A DNA stretch of 9,601 nt from Thiohalobacter sp. (GCA_027030825.1 JALVEM010000293.1:1-9601), one strand, 5' to 3'; counted from the stretch's first letter, positions 1-6,723 are shown. Numbers and translations: made by a program. The notes: generated from the sequence alone by a model not told the origin.

Positions 1-19
1 GGCCGATCTGTAGTTCGGC

Positions 20-97
20 TCAGTCGCTCAGGAAAAGATAGCCGATCCAGGCCAGAACACCGATGAGGGCGGCGTACTGGAGCAGGATGCAGAGCAT
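20..97 (-). CDS. doubtful 25-aa single-pass membrane peptide
   Basis: Reading from an ATG at position 97 gives 25 residues, nearly all hydrophobic, ending in LAWIGYLFLSD and a TGA stop. The same frame runs back to a GTG at 223, which would give 67 residues with an Arg/Cys-rich N-terminal half that looks non-coding. I see no Shine-Dalgarno sequence before either start. The hydrophobic stretch is long enough for one membrane helix. Its end resembles the end of the small plus-strand ORF at 346-480 (LAWVFWLLFLKN), which is the only reason I list it. Just past the stop is a short inverted repeat (TCGGC at 15-19, GCCGA at 2-6) that could begin a terminator, but the window ends there. The function is unknown and this may not be a gene. 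Confidence 0.25.
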   Translation of the reverse strand: MLCILLQYAALIGVLAWIGYLFLSD

Positions 98-223
98 GGG
101 TGCGGGAGAGCAGAAGGCATGGAAGGGGCAGCGTCGGAATCGGCAGCGCACTCGGACTCTCCGTATAGGGATCTTCGAGGCAGGTTGAAGAACGGCCGCT
201 CGGGCTTCCTTGATCCAGATCAC

Positions 224-251
224 TTGACCCTGCAGGCGAGGCGTGTAATGT
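224..251 (+). promoter_or_regulatory. weak sigma70-like promoter candidate
   Basis: TTGACC at 224-229 matches the -35 consensus at five of six positions. The possible -10 boxes behind it are poor: TAATGT at 246-251 has 16-bp spacing but only three matches, and TGTAAT at 244-249 has five matches but only 14-bp spacing. It would drive the small ORF at 346. This rests on motif reading alone. Confidence 0.18.
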
Positions 252-345
252 GCGGGTAACGAAAACGCGTATTGCCGTGACCGGGCTCGATGGAAGGATT
301 TCAGGGTCCCGGTCGAGGGCGGAACCTTCCGACATGGAGCATGCG

Positions 346-480
346 ATGCCGAAGAATGCGAGGTCAGAGTCGAGTACCGAAACGCTCAGCTTTCGATCCC
401 GTCTTTTCGTTCACCTGCATCATCTCGCCATAGCGCTCACCCTGGCCTGGGTGTTCTGGCTGTTGTTCCTGAAAAACTAG
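346..480 (+). CDS. small hypothetical membrane protein, 44 aa
   Basis: The 44-residue product starts MPKNARSESS and has a polar N-terminal half of about 20 residues. A His/Leu stretch follows, then one hydrophobic helix (about residues 26-42) and the ending LKN. I chose the ATG at 346 because GGAG at 336-339 lies six bases upstream. The frame stays open back to a GTG at 250, but that region has no ribosome binding site. The layout, a short cytoplasmic tail followed by a C-terminal membrane anchor, is that of many uncharacterised small membrane proteins. I do not recognise a family. The last base of the TAG stop is also the first base of the mobile-element-like repeat at 480-621. The original C-terminus may therefore have been changed by that insertion. 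Confidence 0.4.
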   Translation: MPKNARSESSTETLSFRSRLFVHLHHLAIALTLAWVFWLLFLKN

Positions 481-621
481 CAGGCCGTTGAAAAACTGCT
501 GCGAAACCCGTCTGCGGTGTTGCGCGCTGCTCGCTCCCTCGCCTATCTGTTTGACATGTCTCGGTCGCTGCGCTACGTGCGCCTTGCAGCCGGGCTTCTC
601 GCGACATTTTCAACAGCCTGC
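480..621. repeat. MITE/REP-like element with terminal inverted repeats
   Basis: The 142-bp segment begins GCAGGCCGTTGAAAA (480-494) and ends TTTTCAACAGCCTGC (607-621). The two ends are inverted repeats matching at 14 of 15 positions. Inside them the arms stay loosely complementary (for example GCGAAACCCGTCTGC against the complement of GCAGCCGGGCTTCTCGC), so the whole unit could fold into a long imperfect hairpin. It carries no transposase gene. Its ends lie at the stop codon of the 346-480 ORF and six bases past the DJ-1-like stop, so it fills a convergent gap and may help end transcription from both sides. I see no clear target-site duplication. From memory, repeats with ends of this CAGGCTGTTGAAAA type are scattered through many proteobacterial genomes. 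One exact copy of the right-hand end occurs again at 7558-7572. Confidence 0.7.
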
Positions 622-626
622 CGGAA

Positions 627-1184
627 TCAACAGGCAGGCCGCTGCAGCGCTTTTTCCACTTCGTCCCGTTTCTCGCGACCGGCCAGAAGCTCGATCAGCT
701 TGAGCGCGAAATCCATGGCTGTGCCCGGCCCGCGCGAGGTCACCACCTTGCCGTCCTGCACCACCGGTGCCGTCTCGAGCTGCATGCCGGGCACCGATTC
801 GGCCTCCAGCACCCCCGGATAGCTGGTGGCGCGGCGCCCCTCCAGCAGGCCGGCATGGGCCAGGACCCGGGGTGCGGCGCAGATGGCGCCCACGTAATGA
901 CCGCTGGCTGCATGTCTCCTAAGGATCTCGCGGATGCGCGGATCCCGGTCCAGATGGTCGGCGCCCGGCAGCCCGCCGGGCAGCACCACCATGTCGAAAT
1001 CGCGGTCCGCCACCTCGTCGATCGTGGTGTCGGGGACGATCACCGTGCCTCTGGAAGCCCGCACGGGGCCCGGCTCGAGGCCGGCCGTGATCACCTCGAT
1101 ACCGGCCCGGCGCAGCAGGTCGACGATGGTGATGGCCTCGAGTTCTTCGCAACCCTGGGCCAGTGGGACGAGGACAGTCGCCAT
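627..1184 (-). CDS. DJ-1/PfpI family protein, YajL-like
   Basis: The 185-residue product has the compact DJ-1/YajL/ThiJ fold from end to end and the usual family length. Visible marks are the N-terminal strand with GCEELEA, which supplies the conserved acid Glu16. The VVLPGG loop follows at about residues 66-71. The nucleophile elbow GAICAAP places the reactive cysteine at Cys102. The SRGPGTAMDFAL segment and the LLAGREK ending also match YajL. Family members are cytoplasmic and are linked to protection from oxidative or carbonyl stress, as chaperones or, disputedly, deglycases. The exact activity here is not shown. The ATG at 1184 is preceded by AGGAGAAGG, a strong ribosome binding site. The gene is last in the minus-strand operon and its start lies 94 nt inside the deacetylase gene, so translational coupling is likely. 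Confidence 0.9.
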   Translation of the reverse strand: MATVLVPLAQGCEELEAITIVDLLRRAGIEVITAGLEPGPVRASRGTVIVPDTTIDEVADRDFDMVVLPGGLPGADHLDRDPRIREILRRHAASGHYVGAICAAPRVLAHAGLLEGRRATSYPGVLEAESVPGMQLETAPVVQDGKVVTSRGPGTAMDFALKLIELLAGREKRDEVEKALQRPAC

Positions 1185-1951
1185 AGTGCATCCTTCTCCT
1201 GTTGTCGTGCGATGAGTGTACCGACGGGGACCAGCGTAACGCCAGTCCCGGCCAGTTCAGGAAGTGTTCGTTCCAGGAATGCGAGCGTCTCGGGATAGGG
1301 ATGGCCGATGGCCAGTGCGCTGCCCTTCTCGCGGGCAATCGCCAGCAGGCGACGGAATTCACGCTGCAGGGAGGCATTGCCGGGTTCCGGATCCAGGAAC
1401 ACGTCGCGCCGTCGGCTGGGCAGCCGCTGCTCGAAAGCGATCCTGCGTGCCACGGTGTGGTGTGTGGTGCGGCTGTCGACGAAGAACAGGCCGCGATCCC
1501 GCAACGCCTGCATGAGCCAGGTCATGTGCCCAGGGTGCCGCGTGAGCAGGCTGCCCATGTGGTTGTTCACGCCCACCACGTGCGGGACGCGCGCCAGATC
1601 CTCGTCGAGCGTGCGCAGGAAGGCCGTGCGGGTCATGTCCAGCGTCAGGCCGCCGGCATCCAGCGGCCGTCCGGCCATCGACTGCATGGGCAGATGCAGC
1701 ATCACCTCCTTGCCGGCGGCATGGGCCTGTTCGGCGAGGCGACGCGTGTGGGGCGCGTGGGGCAGGAAGGCGCAGGCCACCGGCCCCGGCAGGGCGATCA
1801 CCCGGCGACCGGCCGCCAGACTGCGGCCCATGTCGTCGATGACGATGGCGATCTGCGGCGTTGCCGGAGCCGATACGGGGCCTGCCAGCCAGGTCGCGAG
1901 GAAGCACAGGAGACGCGCGATCGTGCGCACCGGCTTCCCCGCGGCGATCAC
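1091..1951 (-). CDS. yibQ: divergent polysaccharide deacetylase, YibQ family
   Basis: The 286-residue product opens with a basic stretch and a hydrophobic helix ending VSA (about residues 26-28), a likely signal peptide, so it should act in the periplasm. The body shows hallmarks of the divergent polysaccharide deacetylase family (formerly DUF610): IAIVIDDMG with Asp39-Asp40, HLPMQ at 86-90, VGVNNHMGS at 127-134, FVDSRT at 157-161 and IGHPYPETL at 215-223. The family shares the NodB-type deacetylase fold, but its substrate is not established. In E. coli yibQ also follows envC. The start is a GTG whose bases overlap the ctpA stop as GTGA, typical of translational coupling. The family normally ends near LIARQ. 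Here the frame runs about 31 further residues (256-286) into the next gene, giving a Ser/Arg-rich tail that looks like alternate-frame sequence. Confidence 0.88.
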   Translation of the reverse strand: MIAAGKPVRTIARLLCFLATWLAGPVSAPATPQIAIVIDDMGRSLAAGRRVIALPGPVACAFLPHAPHTRRLAEQAHAAGKEVMLHLPMQSMAGRPLDAGGLTLDMTRTAFLRTLDEDLARVPHVVGVNNHMGSLLTRHPGHMTWLMQALRDRGLFFVDSRTTHHTVARRIAFEQRLPSRRRDVFLDPEPGNASLQREFRRLLAIAREKGSALAIGHPYPETLAFLERTLPELAGTGVTLVPVGTLIARQQEKDALWRLSSSHWPRVAKNSRPSPSSTCCAGPVSR

Positions 1952-3291
1952 TCCGTCTGCTCCCGCAACAGGGCCAGGCCGCGCAGCATGTTCAGCGCCT
2001 CGTGCAGCTGGTAGTCCTTCTTGGCCAGCTCGGCGCCGGAGAAAGGTTTCTTCTCCTCACCGCCCTCTTCTTCTGCCGGCTTGCCGGACTTCGCCTGGCC
2101 ATTCTCGAGATGGTGGGAGAGATCCTTCTCCTTGATCGGCTCGACTGGCATTTCCACTTCGGCGATCCTGACGTTGGGCAGCTCGATGTCGGGCCGGATG
2201 CCCTCGGCCTGGATCGAGCGGCCGGACGGCGTGTAGTAGCGGGCCGTGGTGAGCTTGAGTGCGGCGCCGTTGCCCAGCGGGATGATGGTCTGGACCGAAC
2301 CCTTGCCGAAGGTCTGCTGTCCCATGATGATGGCCCGGTGATGGTCCTGGAGCGCGCCGGCCACGATCTCGGAGGCGGAGGCCGAACCCTGGTTGACCAG
2401 CACCACCAGGGGCGCCCCGTCGAGCACGTCGTCCGGGGTGGCATTGAAGCGCAGCCGGGAATCCTCGACGCGTCCTTCGGTGTAGACGATCAGGCCCTTG
2501 CGCAGGAAGGCGTCGGAGACGGCCACCGCGGCATTGAGCACGCCTCCCGGATTGTTGCGCAGGTCCAGCACCAGGCCCTTCAGTTTCCCGCCGGCCTCCT
2601 TGCGCAGGCGCTCGATGGCCTGGTGCAGTGCATCGCCGGTGCGGGACTGGAAGGTGGAGATGCGGACGTAGCCGAAGCCGTCCTCGAGCATCCGCTGGCG
2701 CACGCTCTTGACCCGGATGATGTCGCGGGTGATCGTGATCCTGAGCGGCTTCTCCTCGCCTTCGCGCACGATGGTGAGGGTGATCTTCGTGCCCGGCTTG
2801 CCGCGCATGATCTTCACCGCCTCGGTGAGCGTCATGCCCTTCACGGGCTTGTCGTCGAGCTTGATGATGAGGTCGCCCGCCTTGATGCCGGCGCGCTGTG
2901 CCGGGGTGTCGTCGATCGGCGCGATCACCTTGATGAAACCGTTTTCCATGCCGACCTCGATGCCGAGGCCGCCGAACTCGCCGCTGGTGCCGACGCGGAG
3001 TTCCTTGAATTCATCGGGATCAAGATAGGCGGAATGCGGATCGAGCCCGGTGACCATCCCGCGGATGGCGTTCTCCACCAGTTCCCGGTCGTCGACGGGC
3101 TCGACATAGTCGCTCTTGACGCGGGCGTACACGTCCGAGAACACGCGCAGTTCCTCGAGCGGCAGGCTCGCCCCGCGCTCGGACGTGCCATCGGGCTTGC
3201 GGTCGGCGAACACGCCCTGGCCCAGGCTCAGCGCCAGACCGATGAAGGCGCCCGTGAAGATCAGGCTCACGTTCTGCTTGGTGAATTTCAT
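1948..3291 (-). CDS. ctpA: S41-family C-terminal processing peptidase
   Basis: The 447-residue serine protease of the CtpA/Prc type has an N-terminal hydrophobic segment (about residues 8-29) that acts as a signal peptide or anchor for the periplasm. An N-terminal helical region contains GLDPHSAYLDP (82-92). A PDZ domain follows at about 100-180 (GEFGGLGIEV, then AGIKAGDLIIKLD). The S41 catalytic domain spans about 190-375. The catalytic Ser305 lies in GSASASE and Lys330 in TFGKGSVQT, 25 residues apart as in the family. The acidic, Lys-rich tail after about residue 385 is low in complexity. Such proteases trim or degrade periplasmic and lipid-anchored proteins, including peptidoglycan hydrolases in several bacteria. 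That fits its place after envC, though the substrate here is unknown. The ribosome binding site is weak. A 73-nt gap after envC may hold its own promoter. Confidence 0.94.
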   Translation of the reverse strand: MKFTKQNVSLIFTGAFIGLALSLGQGVFADRKPDGTSERGASLPLEELRVFSDVYARVKSDYVEPVDDRELVENAIRGMVTGLDPHSAYLDPDEFKELRVGTSGEFGGLGIEVGMENGFIKVIAPIDDTPAQRAGIKAGDLIIKLDDKPVKGMTLTEAVKIMRGKPGTKITLTIVREGEEKPLRITITRDIIRVKSVRQRMLEDGFGYVRISTFQSRTGDALHQAIERLRKEAGGKLKGLVLDLRNNPGGVLNAAVAVSDAFLRKGLIVYTEGRVEDSRLRFNATPDDVLDGAPLVVLVNQGSASASEIVAGALQDHHRAIIMGQQTFGKGSVQTIIPLGNGAALKLTTARYYTPSGRSIQAEGIRPDIELPNVRIAEVEMPVEPIKEKDLSHHLENGQAKSGKPAEEEGGEEKKPFSGAELAKKDYQLHEALNMLRGLALLREQTE

Positions 3292-3330
3292 GCGGATTCC
3301 GTTTTGTCGAAAGATCCTGTCAGAAGAAAA

Positions 3331-3359
3331 ATTTCATGCTGAGCAGCAACATAGCACAA
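3331..3359 (-). promoter_or_regulatory. weak internal promoter candidate for ctpA
   Basis: The envC-ctpA gap is the only sizeable gap in the minus-strand operon and is richer in A/T than its surroundings. On the minus strand TTGTGC (3359-3354) and TGAAAT (3336-3331) are 17 bp apart, matching the consensus at three and four of six positions. It could give ctpA separate expression. This is motif reading only. Confidence 0.22.
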
Positions 3360-3364
3360 GGGTA

Positions 3365-4543
3365 TCAGGGCTCGCCAGTCCCGCGGGCCAGCCGTGAGGC
3401 GCCCCTGCGGTCCAGCCAGCCGACCGGATCCAGCGGGCGACCCTTGTGGCGCAGTTCGAAATAGAGACCGGGTTCGCCGCCGATGCCGGTGTCGCCCACC
3501 GTGGCGATCCGGTCGCCGGCCTCCACCCAGTCGCCCACGTCGCGATACAGGCTCGCGTTTCTGCCGTACAGGCTCATGAAGCCGTCGCCGTGATCCAGGA
3601 TCAGCAGCAGGCCGAAGCCGCGCAGCCAGTCCGCGAACACGACGCGGCCGTGGTGGATCGCCCGTACCGGCCGTCCCTCGGGGGCGGCGATCAGCACGCC
3701 TCGCCAGCGACTGCGACCGCCCAGTCGCGATTCGCCGAAGGCGTGGCGGAGTCGGCCCCCGACCGGCCACGGCAGCCTGCCGCGCAGGGCGCGCAATGGC
3801 CGGTAGTTGCGATCCAGCTGCCGGATGTCGGCGAGGGCCTCGCGCAGGGAGCGGAGCAGCTTCTCCAGCCGGGCCCGGTCGGACTGCAGCCTGGCCAGAC
3901 GCGCATCCTCGCCCCGGATCGTCTCCCGGATGCTGGCGAGGAGTCGTTTCCGGCGGGATTCCTCGGCCTGCAGGCGCTCGAGAGCCCGGCGCTTGTCGGC
4001 ACGCAGTGCTTCCAGTTCCGCCAACGAGGCCTCGACCGAGCGGTGCAGCTCGGCCAGCCGGTCGCGGCTTTCCTGCCACGCATGGATGCGTTCGGTGCGC
4101 GCCTGGTTGAGATAGCGGTAATAGACCAGGGCGCGGCCCAGCGAGGCGGGTTCGGTCTGGTTGAGCAGCAGCTTCACCGGGGCCTGGCGCCCGAGCTGCC
4201 AGGCGCTGCGGAGCTGGTCGAGCAGCCGGCGGCGCTGCGCCTCCAGCGCGCGGGTCGCTTCCCGATGCCGTTCGCGGAGCGCTTTCAGCCGGGTCTGCTC
4301 CCGGGCCAGGGAGGCATCCAGCTGCTCCAGTTCGGTGCGCAGGGCGGCCGCACGCTTGTCCGTCTCGGCCAGCCTGGCAGCCAGGGCGGATTCCCTCTGC
4401 CGGTGTTCGGCGAGGCTCGCCTGAATGCGGGCGATGCGCCGGGTGACCTGATCGAGCGCCTGCCGGGTCTGATCCGGTGTGGCCGCCGGCGCGGCGACGA
4501 GGCTGTGGGTGATCAGATACAGACCGGCCGCGAGCCACCGCAT
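3365..4543 (-). CDS. envC: EnvC murein hydrolase activator
   Basis: The 392-residue product starts MRWLAAGLYLI with a signal peptide ending near residue 18 (SLVAA). A long Arg/Glu/Leu-rich coiled coil covers about residues 24-250, and a C-terminal LytM (M23) domain about 258-380. In E. coli, EnvC is recruited by FtsEX and activates the septal amidases AmiA and AmiB without cutting peptidoglycan itself. The LytM domain here is likewise degenerate. The usual metal ligands are replaced: HxGxD reads WRGVL (280-284), the YxH histidine is Arg328 in LYGRN, and the last His is Tyr361 in LYFELR. So it should be an activator, not an enzyme. I chose the ATG at 4543, two bases after the gpmI stop. The frame is open upstream inside gpmI, but that extension is Arg/Gly/His-rich shadow sequence and would hide the signal peptide. 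Confidence 0.93.
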   Translation of the reverse strand: MRWLAAGLYLITHSLVAAPAATPDQTRQALDQVTRRIARIQASLAEHRQRESALAARLAETDKRAAALRTELEQLDASLAREQTRLKALRERHREATRALEAQRRRLLDQLRSAWQLGRQAPVKLLLNQTEPASLGRALVYYRYLNQARTERIHAWQESRDRLAELHRSVEASLAELEALRADKRRALERLQAEESRRKRLLASIRETIRGEDARLARLQSDRARLEKLLRSLREALADIRQLDRNYRPLRALRGRLPWPVGGRLRHAFGESRLGGRSRWRGVLIAAPEGRPVRAIHHGRVVFADWLRGFGLLLILDHGDGFMSLYGRNASLYRDVGDWVEAGDRIATVGDTGIGGEPGLYFELRHKGRPLDPVGWLDRRGASRLARGTGEP

Positions 4544-4545
4544 CG

Positions 4546-6111
4546 TCAGGCCACGGCGACCGGTGAATCCAGCAGCGTGACCAGGCTGGTGCCGGTCATC
4601 TCGTCCGGCGGCTCCAGCCCCATGAGATGGAGCAGGGTCGGCGCGATGTCGCACAGGGCGCCGGTGTCGGCCAGCTGCGCCGGGCGGCCCACGTAGAGCA
4701 GCGGCACCCGGTCCGTGGTATGCGCGGTATGCGGCTGTCCTGTGGCCTCGTCGCGCATCTTCTCGGCATTGCCGTGATCGGCCGTGACCAGCATCTCGCC
4801 GCCCACCTTCGCCAGCGCCTCCGACACCCGTCCCAGACAGGCGTCCAGCGCCTCGATGGCCTTCACGGCCGCCTCGAAGTTGCCGGTGTGGCCGACCATG
4901 TCGGGATTGGCGTAGTTGGTGACGATCAGGTCGTACTCGCCGCCCTCGATGGCCTCCACCAGCCGGTCCGTGACTTCGGGTGCGCTCATCTCCGGCTGCT
5001 GGTCGTAGGTGGCGACCATGGGCGAGGGCACCAGGATGCGGTCCTCGAATTCGAAGGGTTCCTCGCGTCCGCCGTTGAAGAAGAAGGTCACGTGGGCGTA
5101 CTTCTCGGTCTCGGCCAGGCGCAGCTGGCGGCGGCCCAGATGCGAGAGATACTCGCCCAGCGTATTGACCAGCCGCTCGGGCGGGAAGGCCACCGGAATG
5201 GGGAATTCCGCATTGTATTCGGTGAGGCTCACGAACCGGCCGAGCCGGGGATGGGCAGTGCGCTCGAAACCCTCGAAGTCCTCCTCGATGAAGGCCCGGG
5301 TGATCTGGCGCGCGCGGTCGGAGCGGTAGTTCATGAACACGACCACGTCACCGTCTTCCATGCGCACCGGGGCCTCGCCATCGGGCACGATGGCGGTGGC
5401 CTGGACGAATTCGTCGGACTCCCCGCGGGCGTAGGCCTGCGCCAGTCCGGTGAGCGCGTCCGGTGCCCGGAAGGCCGCCTTGCCCCGGGTCATGAGTTCG
5501 TAGGCCGCCTGGATCCGGGGCCAGCGGTGGTCGCGGTCCATGGCGTAGTAGCGGCCGATGATGGAGGCGATGCGGCCGCCGCCGAGTGCGCGGAATTTCG
5601 CTTCCATCTTCTGCAGCGAGGCCTCGGCGCTCCTGGGCGGCGTGTCCCGGCCGTCGAGAAAGGCGTGCAGATAGACCTTCTCGGCGCCCCGCCGGACGGC
5701 CAGCTCGGCCATGGCGTGGATGTGGTCCTCGTGGCTGTGCACCCCGCCGGGGGAGAGCAGTCCCAGGATGTGCACGGCGCGGCCGGCCTCGCGCGCCTGG
5801 TCCACGGCGTCGGTCAGCGTCTGGTTGGTGAAGAAGGAGCCGGTCTTGATGGCGCGGCTGACCCGCGTGAATTCCTGATACACCACCCGCCCGGCACCGA
5901 GGTTGAGATGCCCGACCTCGGAATTGCCCATCTGGTCGCCGGGCAGGCCGACGGAGGCGCCGGAGGTTCGGATCAGGGTGTGCGGACAGCGGGACCACAA
6001 GCGGTCCCAGACCGGCTTGCGGGCCGCGGCGATGGCGTTCCATTCGGTGTCTTCCCGATGTCCCCAGCCGTCGAGGACGATCAGGACCATGGGCTTGGGG
6101 GCGTCCGACAT
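4546..6111 (-). CDS. gpmI: 2,3-bisphosphoglycerate-independent phosphoglycerate mutase
   Basis: This 521-residue cytoplasmic enzyme interconverts 3- and 2-phosphoglycerate in glycolysis and gluconeogenesis through a phosphoserine, using two metal ions (usually Mn). It matches E. coli GpmM closely along its length (about 514 residues there). Visible marks are PMVLIVLDGWG with metal ligand Asp14, DQMGNSEVGH with catalytic Ser64, HILGLLSPGGVHSHEDH, LHAFLDGRDTPP, SIIGRYYAMDRD, EKYAHVTFFFNGG, NYANPDMVGHTG and TADHGNAE. I chose the ATG at 6111, giving MSDAPKPMVL. The longer frame starts at a TTG (6174) and adds 21 residues with no counterpart in the family. AGGAG lies 11 bases upstream of the chosen ATG, slightly far but usable. 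It is first in the minus operon and diverges from the arsR-type gene. Linkage to envC is conserved in gammaproteobacteria. Confidence 0.96.
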   Translation of the reverse strand: MSDAPKPMVLIVLDGWGHREDTEWNAIAAARKPVWDRLWSRCPHTLIRTSGASVGLPGDQMGNSEVGHLNLGAGRVVYQEFTRVSRAIKTGSFFTNQTLTDAVDQAREAGRAVHILGLLSPGGVHSHEDHIHAMAELAVRRGAEKVYLHAFLDGRDTPPRSAEASLQKMEAKFRALGGGRIASIIGRYYAMDRDHRWPRIQAAYELMTRGKAAFRAPDALTGLAQAYARGESDEFVQATAIVPDGEAPVRMEDGDVVVFMNYRSDRARQITRAFIEEDFEGFERTAHPRLGRFVSLTEYNAEFPIPVAFPPERLVNTLGEYLSHLGRRQLRLAETEKYAHVTFFFNGGREEPFEFEDRILVPSPMVATYDQQPEMSAPEVTDRLVEAIEGGEYDLIVTNYANPDMVGHTGNFEAAVKAIEALDACLGRVSEALAKVGGEMLVTADHGNAEKMRDEATGQPHTAHTTDRVPLLYVGRPAQLADTGALCDIAPTLLHLMGLEPPDEMTGTSLVTLLDSPVAVA

Positions 6112-6278
6112 GCGTGTTAGGGCTCCTGTATGCGGTTTTCCGGATGATGCAGGCAGAATTCGTGCCGTCGGCAAGTCGGTTCCGGCGGTGCCGGGGGCCG
6201 GTCTCGCCCCTGTGCCAGGCGCCTTCCATGGGATACGGCGGGCGGAAGGAAAGCGGATTGCACGAAAAAGGTTGCCAA

Positions 6279-6307
6279 TTACGCTCCCGTTTCTATTATT
6301 GTATAAT
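6279..6307 (+). promoter_or_regulatory. promoter of the arsR-rhodanese genes
   Basis: A perfect TATAAT lies at 6302-6307, inside the most A/T-rich stretch of the window (about 6285-6325). Seventeen bases upstream is only a poor -35 (TTACGC, 6279-6284). TTGCCA at 6272-6277 is a better hexamer but 24 bp away, which is too far. A start of transcription near 6314 would give a leader of about 29 nt. A strong -10 with a weak -35, overlapped by symmetric A/T-rich motifs, is common for self-repressed ArsR-family genes. Confidence 0.55.
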
Positions 6308-6319
6308 GTTTAGATAATG
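6295..6319. promoter_or_regulatory. candidate ArsR-family operator
   Basis: ATTAT (6295-6299) and ATAAT (6303-6307) form a short palindrome around the -10 box. ATAATG occurs twice as a direct repeat (6303-6308 and 6314-6319), 11 bp apart, or one helical turn. ArsR-family repressors usually bind A/T-rich palindromes overlapping their own promoter, and this is the only such tract near the gene. I did not find the ATTC-N8-GAAT pattern that I recall for SqrR, so the exact site is unproven. Being in the divergent region, it could also affect gpmI. Confidence 0.38.
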
Positions 6320-6342
6320 AATGGCAGACGTGGAAGGGCCGC

Positions 6343-6723
6343 ATGTCGACTGACGAAACCGTGCTGTGCTGTGCACCCGCCGAGGGAGAAATGAAGAGCC
6401 TGGAGACGCCACTGAGTTCCACCGAGGATCTGCTGAGCCACGAAGAGGACATCGAGCGCGCCTCCCGCTCGCTCAAGGCCATGTCCCATCCCCTGCGGCT
6501 CAAGATCCTGTGCACGCTGGGCGACCGCGAGGTCTCCGTGCAGGAGATCGTCGAACACGTCGGGACTTCGCAGAGCAACATCTCCCAGCATCTGGCCATT
6601 CTTCGCGACAAGGGCATCCTGGTCTCGCGCAAGGACGCCAATCGCGTCTTCTACCGGGTCGGGGACGCACGCACCCTCGCCCTCATCGGCATGATGCGCG
6701 AGGTCTTCTGTTCCAGCAAGTGA
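6343..6723 (+). CDS. ArsR-family repressor, SqrR/BigR/YgaV-type persulfide sensor
   Basis: The 126-residue regulator has a winged helix-turn-helix domain at about residues 40-110. It aligns with E. coli YgaV through LKAMSHPLRLKILCTL, SNISQHLAILRDKGI, DANRVFYRV and the ending REVFC. Two cysteines stand where this subgroup forms its sulfur bridge: Cys57 in helix LKILC and Cys123 near the C-terminus, 66 residues apart, as in SqrR and BigR. Known members release DNA when persulfides or polysulfides link these cysteines, switching on sulfide detoxification genes. The classic arsenic/metal motif ELCVCDL is absent. An N-terminal Cys9-Cys10 pair is extra. The ATG at 6343 follows GGAAGGG. A second ATG at 6391 after GGGAG would lose the Cys pair. 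It lies 83 nt before a rhodanese gene, supporting a sulfur role. The family is certain; the ligand is inferred. Confidence 0.86.
   Translation: MSTDETVLCCAPAEGEMKSLETPLSSTEDLLSHEEDIERASRSLKAMSHPLRLKILCTLGDREVSVQEIVEHVGTSQSNISQHLAILRDKGILVSRKDANRVFYRVGDARTLALIGMMREVFCSSK

Noticed and set aside
488..822. Frames of 71 and 101 aa starting inside the inverted-repeat element
   Set aside because: They read the repeat and then the reverse strand of the DJ-1-like gene. Frames of this kind are often annotated as hypothetical proteins, but they come from the repeat.
1861..3342. 493-aa open frame antisense to ctpA
   Set aside because: Its sequence is Asp/Gly/His-rich with no recognisable domain, while the opposite strand encodes a complete S41 protease. 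Long antisense frames are expected at this GC content.
3688..3790. Possible metal-dependent endopeptidase activity of the EnvC LytM domain
   Set aside because: The metal-binding histidines and aspartate are replaced (Trp280, Leu284, Arg328, Tyr361), so an enzyme role is unlikely.
3288..4538. 416-aa frame overlapping envC on the same strand
   Set aside because: It is Arg/Pro/Gly-rich shadow sequence. The envC frame has the signal peptide, coiled coil and LytM domain.
4544..4654. 37-residue N-terminal extension of envC inside gpmI
   Set aside because: It would bury the signal peptide, and its composition is that of out-of-frame gpmI sequence. The ATG at 4543 fits the tight operon junction.
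4627..6120. 497-aa open frame antisense to gpmI
   Set aside because: It mirrors the codons of a clear phosphoglycerate mutase and has low-complexity His/Gly/Val composition with no domain of its own.
6112..6174. 21-residue N-terminal extension of gpmI from a TTG codon
   Set aside because: Homologues begin near the MSDAPKPMV segment. The extension has no family counterpart, and the ATG at 6111 has an AGGAG upstream.
6190..6210. GGGGC/GCCCC inverted repeat in the gpmI-arsR gap, considered as a terminator
   Set aside because: The stem is only five base pairs, no T tract follows on either strand, and no gene ends there.
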